Assembly (NCBI GenBank): GCA_035517615.1
Contig: DATIYM010000035.1
Span: 1 to 64,000 of the forward strand
Direction of reading: 5' to 3'
DNA: 64,000 nt
From: AG25 sp035517615
Lineage (GTDB): Bacteria; Gemmatimonadota; Gemmatimonadetes; Gemmatimonadales; GWC2-71-9
Shown here: in pieces, positions 60,703-64,000 of the stretch
Position numbering within the stretch: position 1 is the first letter of the stretch
How the letters are laid out: every line of letters starts with the position of its first letter
Position numbers and translations under genes: made by a program
The notes under the pieces: generated by a model
What the model was told of the DNA's origin: nothing
What the model saw: the letters and a program-made list of their open reading frames with translations, nothing else
The model's database searches: none

Positions 60703-61689
60703 ATGCAGAGCCGCCGACTCGGGAAGAGTAACCTGGAGGTCTCCGCAATCGGACTCGGTTGCATGGGGATGAGCACGGCCTACGGCCGGCCGCTCGATCG
60801 GAACGAGGCGATCGCGCTCATTCGTTCGGGCGTCGAGCGCGGCGTCACGTTCTTCGATACCGCCGAGATGTACGGCCCGTTCACCAACGAAGAGCTCGTG
60901 GGCGAAGCCCTCGCGCCGTTCCGCGAACAGGTGGCCATCGCCACCAAGTTCGGGATCAAGCTCGACGCTGGCGGCAAACAGGTCCAGGACAGCCGGCCTG
61001 AGCGCATCCGGCAGAGCGTCGAGGGTTCGCTCGAGCGGCTCCGAACCGAGGCCATCGATCTCTACTATCAGCACCGCGTCGACCCGAAGGTGCCGATCGA
61101 AGACGTGGCCGGCACGGTGAAGGATCTGATCCGTGAGGGCAAGGTGAAGCACTTCGGGCTGTCCGAAGCGGGCGTGACCACGATCCGGCGTGCGCATGCC
61201 GTTCAGCCGGTCACTGCCGTCCAGAGCGAATACTCGCTCTGGTGGCGGCGCCCCGAAGAGGAAGTCCTCCCGACGTGCGCAGCGCTCGGGATCGGGTTCG
61301 TGCCGTTCAGTCCGCTCGGCAAAGGCTTCCTTACGGGGAAGATCGACGAGACGACGAAGTTCGAGGCTCTTGACTTTCGCAACATCGTGCCGCGGTTCAC
61401 CGCTGAGGCCCGGAAGGCGAATCAGACGCTCGTGGACCTCCTGACGCGAATCGCGACGAAGAAGAAGGCGACTCCCGCGCAAATCGCGCTCGCCTGGCTG
61501 CTCGCGCAGAAACCGTGGATCGTTCCCATCCCGGGCACGACCAAGCTCGCACGGTTGGAAGAGAACATCGACGCGGCCTCCCTTGAACTCATGGCCGCCG
61601 ATGTACGCGAGATCAACAGCGCGGCCGCGAAGATCACGATTCAGGGAGCGCGGTATCCCGAGGAGCTGGAGAAAAGGACCGGGCTGTGA
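60703..61689 (+). CDS. Aldo/keto reductase
   Basis: 328 residues from the ATG at 60703 with a strong AAGGAGG site. Catalytic tetrad visible: Asp in GVTFFDTAEMYG (with Tyr in MYG), Lys in IATKFGIKLDAG, His in YYQHRVDPKVP. The NADPH-binding C-terminal part (SPLGKGFLTGKIDE, VPIPGTTKLARLEENIDA) is intact. Family AKR11/13-like. It would reduce an aldehyde or ketone; the cupin gene upstream suggests a shared small-molecule pathway. Confidence 0.92.
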   Translation: MQSRRLGKSNLEVSAIGLGCMGMSTAYGRPLDRNEAIALIRSGVERGVTFFDTAEMYGPFTNEELVGEALAPFREQVAIATKFGIKLDAGGKQVQDSRPERIRQSVEGSLERLRTEAIDLYYQHRVDPKVPIEDVAGTVKDLIREGKVKHFGLSEAGVTTIRRAHAVQPVTAVQSEYSLWWRRPEEEVLPTCAALGIGFVPFSPLGKGFLTGKIDETTKFEALDFRNIVPRFTAEARKANQTLVDLLTRIATKKKATPAQIALAWLLAQKPWIVPIPGTTKLARLEENIDAASLELMAADVREINSAAAKITIQGARYPEELEKRTGL

Positions 61690-61812
61690 GCGGACGGGAG
61701 GCGCTGCGCGTATACCGTGTCGTGCTCGGCGCGGCGCTCAACGTTGGCTTCACCCCGATGAAGGCCAGGGAGAGACGCTGAACGGCCTCCGCGCAGTCGA
61801 CGAGGTGACCGG

Positions 61813-62326
61813 ATGAAGGTACTGGCCGTCGGTGCGACAGGCAGCATCGGACGCCTCGTCGTTGATGAAGCGCTTCGCGAGGGCCATGCCGTGCGCGCGC
61901 TGGTGCGCAACCCAGCAAGGGCGCGCCAGCTTCCTCCGAACGTGGAGCGCGTCGTGGGCGACGTCACTCGACCCGATACCCTTTCCGGCGTGACCGATGG
62001 CGTCGATGCGATCGTCTTCACGCTGGGCTCGGACGACGGCGGAAGGGTGGGCGCTGAAATGGTCGACTACGGTGGCGTGCGCAACGTTCTGCGTGCGCTG
62101 GTTCCGCGGAGCGCGCGCATCGTACTGATGACGGCGATCGGCGTCACAAACCGCACCGGACGAGCACCGGCTCGTCCTTCTGCAGGGCGATAGGCGGCAG
62201 GCGGGCGATGCTAGCGACGGCGGACCCGCCGGGCGCGCTGGACGGCGTGCACGACACGGCGAACATGCCGCTCGAGGACGAGCCACCGCGGGTGCGGAAC
62301 GACTTGAGCGCGATGCTCGCGCACTG
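61813..62326 (+). pseudogene. NmrA/SDR-like NAD(P)-binding protein, internally deleted
   Basis: The first 115 residues are intact (VLAVGATGSIGRLVVDEALR Rossmann motif, VDAIVFTLGSDDGG, IVLMTAIGVTNRTG) and then the frame is lost near 62150. A different frame carries the C-terminal part of the family (DEHRLVLLQGDRRQAG and VHDTANMPLEDEPPRVRND) to a TGA at 62326. About 60 residues between them are missing. The gene is probably inactive. It is downstream of the aldo/keto reductase in the same orientation. Confidence 0.75.
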
Positions 62327-62524
62327 ATCGTCAGCCAATCCTCTAGTGCGGAGGAACCCTGCACTGCCCCGACGCGCTCACTCGATAATGGTGTAACCCC
62401 CACGTAGACCTGTTTCACCCCGCGAATCACAACAGAGACCCACTAAGAAATCATCAAGAATATGAACGCGTCTGAACCGGGATTCGTAACCCATCAGGAG
62501 CGAGAGAACCCAATCGAGGGCCCC

Positions 62525-62893
62525 ATGAAACCGGTATTGCCATTGCTCGTTGCCGTTGCGCTCGCTGTGGCCTTGCTCGGCTGTACGCAGCAGGTCCCCA
62601 TCCTGGCCCCGGCACAGTTCGTCAAGGACAGCACACCGCAAGCGATCTGGATCAGCTGGAACGATCAGCGCAAGGTCCGCATGGATTCCCCGTCGCTCCA
62701 CGACGATACGCTCGTCGGCCTCGTGAATGGCGAGGAAACACGGGTCGCGTTGGCCGATATCACCGCCGCAACCGTCGAGCAGAAGAACACCGACAAATTT
62801 GTGAAGTATTCAGTCGTCATCGGCGCCACCGCTGTCGCCGCGGTCCTGCTCTACAAGGTCACCCACCAGGCGAGCTTCCCCGCAGAACATTGA
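62525..62893 (+). CDS. Small lipoprotein paralogue 7 (WVT/GDTL family)
   Basis: 122 residues from the ATG at 62525. Signal helix (PLLVAVALAVALLGC) with lipobox Cys. The core is more diverged: QAIWISWNDQRKVRMDSPSL, HDDTLVGLVNGEETRVALAD, ITAATVEQKNTDKFVKYSVV, second helix (IGATAVAAVLLYKV). WVT is WIS and GDTL is DDTL. No Cys-rich tail. It is followed at 62947 by paralogue 8 on the same strand. Confidence 0.72.
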   Translation: MKPVLPLLVAVALAVALLGCTQQVPILAPAQFVKDSTPQAIWISWNDQRKVRMDSPSLHDDTLVGLVNGEETRVALADITAATVEQKNTDKFVKYSVVIGATAVAAVLLYKVTHQASFPAEH

Positions 62894-62899
62894 TCGCCA

Positions 62900-62930
62900 C
62901 CTGTCCCGCTGCGGATCGCAACGGGACAGG
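62900..62930. terminator. Hairpin between lipoprotein paralogues
   Basis: Nine-base stem CCTGTCCCG (62900-62908) with CGGGACAGG (62922-62930), loop of 13 bases, no T run. Could attenuate transcription between the two lipoprotein genes. Confidence 0.4.
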
Positions 62931-62946
62931 ATAGGTTTACTGCACG

Positions 62947-63381
62947 ATGCCGCTCGCTCCCCGCACGGTTCTGTCGCTCGCTTGTCTGCCCCTGCTGGTC
63001 GGTGCGGCAGCCGCCTGCCACAAGATGCGCCCCGTCGAGGCCGCGCAACTCTCGAGCAAGACGCTCGAACGCGTGTGGGTCACGAAATCGGACGATGTGT
63101 CGATTGTGCTGGTCAATCCCCAATTGCGCGGCGACACCTTGGCCGGCTTTGTCGACGGCGCGTACCAGGAGATGCCGCTTTCGCAGGCGCGCTCGATGCG
63201 CGCGCGGGAGCCGGACTATGGACGCACGGCCCTGCTCGCCGGGGCCGCCACCGCTGCCGCGCTTGCCAGCTTCGTCTACTTCGAGAATCGTTCATATGTC
63301 GGCGGTGGCGAAGCCTGCTCGGAGGATATCCAGCAACAGCAGCAGATCGACCTGCACTGCGGGGGGCCGTGTCCGTGTTGA
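62947..63381 (+). CDS. Small lipoprotein paralogue 8 (WVT/GDTL family)
   Basis: 144 residues from the ATG at 62947. Signal sequence LSLACLPLLVGAAAAC with lipobox Cys. CHKMRPVEAAQL, LERVWVTKSDDVSIVLVNPQ, LRGDTLAGFVDGAYQEMPLS, QARSMRAREPDYGRTALLAG, membrane helix (AATAAALASFVYFENRSYVG) and a tail with Gln run and four Cys (EDIQQQQQIDLHCGGPCPC). Closest to 35625, with which it shares the FVDG-Y-EMPLSQ stretch and the (N)R-Y-V end of the helix. Confidence 0.78.
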   Translation: MPLAPRTVLSLACLPLLVGAAAACHKMRPVEAAQLSSKTLERVWVTKSDDVSIVLVNPQLRGDTLAGFVDGAYQEMPLSQARSMRAREPDYGRTALLAGAATAAALASFVYFENRSYVGGGEACSEDIQQQQQIDLHCGGPCPC

Positions 63382-63403
63382 ACGGAGCGACGGCAACGGC
63401 AAG

Positions 63404-63478
63404 GGTGGCTGACGGGAATTGAACCCGCAACCTCTGGAGCCACAGTCCAGCGCTCTAACCGATTGAGCTACAGCCACC
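63404..63478 (-). tRNA. tRNA-His (GTG)
   Basis: Acceptor GTGGCTG with CAGCCAC and an extra 5' G paired with C73 (the His-specific feature), anticodon loop ACTGTGG region with anticodon GTG and T-arm GCGGGTTCAATTCCCGT. CCA is not encoded. Confidence 0.95.
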
Positions 63479-63533
63479 ACGTGCGCCCGCAATCTACCCG
63501 CGGACGCTCGTCGTTGGTACAGCGTGGGTGCGG

Positions 63534-64000
63534 CTACGCCTGCTGATGCGCCTCCACGAACCACAACCACTTGTCCACGCCACGGGAGATCTCCGTCAGA
63601 ATGTCGGCGGAGTCCGCGTCATCGAGCTCGTCCATCTCGCCGATGCCCATACGGACCGCACGGCCGAACCCGGCCAGCGCATCCGACAACGCGGCCACAT
63701 GCTCCGCGCCGGTTGACAGGCCGAGCGGGTAATCGAGCAGCGTGGACCGCTCGGCGACGACACCCACCGTCCCCTCGGCCACGCCGCCGAGCTGCACGAC
63801 GCGCTCGGCGATCAGATCCACGTACTCCTCCGCATCCTCGTTGATCTCGTCAAACAGCTTGTGCAGCGCGATGAAGGTCGGCCCCTTCACGTTCCAGTGT
63901 GCCTGCTTGCACTGCGTCTGCAGGTCGATGCCGTCGGCCAACCGCTGGTTGAGCAGCTCGATGACCTGCACGCGGGTCGCTTGAGGCAAATCGTTTTTTG
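63534..64000 (-). CDS. dps: Dps-type DNA-protecting ferritin (5' end beyond window)
   Basis: The frame continues to the window end (KNDLPQATRV), so the start is outside; a TTG at 63989 is internal. Dps signature: CKQAHWNVKGPTFIALHKLF with the ferroxidase His and Asp, then DEINEDAEEYVDLIAERVVQ. The C-terminal half follows the Dps four-helix bundle (HVAALSDALAGFGRAVRMGI, ISRGVDKWLWFVEAHQQA). Binds and oxidises Fe(II) and protects DNA in stationary phase. Confidence 0.9.
   Translation of the reverse strand, partial: KNDLPQATRVQVIELLNQRLADGIDLQTQCKQAHWNVKGPTFIALHKLFDEINEDAEEYVDLIAERVVQLGGVAEGTVGVVAERSTLLDYPLGLSTGAEHVAALSDALAGFGRAVRMGIGEMDELDDADSADILTEISRGVDKWLWFVEAHQQA

Noticed and set aside
61690..61812. 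Small frame after the aldo/keto reductase
   Set aside because: Only about 33 codons, no recognised product and no clear ribosome-binding site; probably the leader of the NmrA-like pseudogene.

Overview
High-GC bacterial chromosome segment. The gene set (GWxTD-domain lipoprotein, DUF3300/DUF2950 pair, many small lipoproteins and outer-membrane beta-barrels, FixJ/NarL regulators, seven tRNAs) suggests a diderm, most likely Gemmatimonadota. This is inference from gene content; there is no rRNA in the window.

Positions 1 to about 13,380 are an accessory island abutting a tRNA-Thr(CGT) gene (13383-13454) through a tyrosine integrase. Starting from the left it holds: two degraded IS3-family copies flanking a subtilase/PrcB-like pair and a divergent regulator (1-5040); the decayed 3' half of a type I restriction hsdR gene (5068-6202); a tightly packed minus-strand operon of an Eco1/ESCO-like acetyltransferase, a UvrD-type helicase, a frameshifted HEPN-like gene and a second HEPN-like gene (6215-10349); a 12-bp-periodic repeat array (10703-10851); and an excisionase-like, XRE-like and integrase operon (10941-13342). 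The helicase/acetyltransferase/HEPN operon is the best candidate for an undescribed system, possibly anti-phage or DNA-maintenance.

From 13,455 rightward the DNA looks like host chromosome. 13.4-20 kb: a translationally coupled operon of two trypsin-PDZ proteins and a pseudo-receiver regulator, a DUF169 protein, tRNA-Leu, a degenerate kinase-receiver hybrid and peptide deformylase. 20-30 kb: envelope genes (glycine-zipper protein, Pal-like lipoprotein, DUF3300-DUF2950-DUF4136 operon, beta-barrels). 27.8-33.7 kb: signalling genes (orphan DHp-domain protein, FixJ-type regulator, single receiver, MASE1 histidine kinase). 34-41 kb: FEN1-like nuclease, sugar-dehydrogenase-like lipoprotein, di-haem DUF1111 oxidoreductase and beta-propeller lipoprotein. 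42.5-47.2 kb: tRNA-Lys, a DUF748/AsmA-like giant, two tRNA-Glu and a diguanylate cyclase. 47-64 kb: GWxTD lipoprotein, MarR regulator with a spermidine-synthase-like membrane fusion, OmpR/histidine kinase pair, tRNA-Trp, decayed LysR and NmrA genes around a cupin and an aldo/keto reductase, tRNA-His, and a Dps gene running off the end.

The host part contains eight dispersed paralogues of one small lipoprotein family (35.6, 47.2, 47.9, 50.3, 54.6, 58.1, 62.5 and 62.9 kb). They share a Cys-lipobox, a WVT...GDTL-GF core and a second membrane segment; I do not recognise the family. Several genes in the window have N-termini that extend upstream of any ATG/GTG/TTG, and several frameshifts fall in homopolymers, so some defects could be assembly errors.
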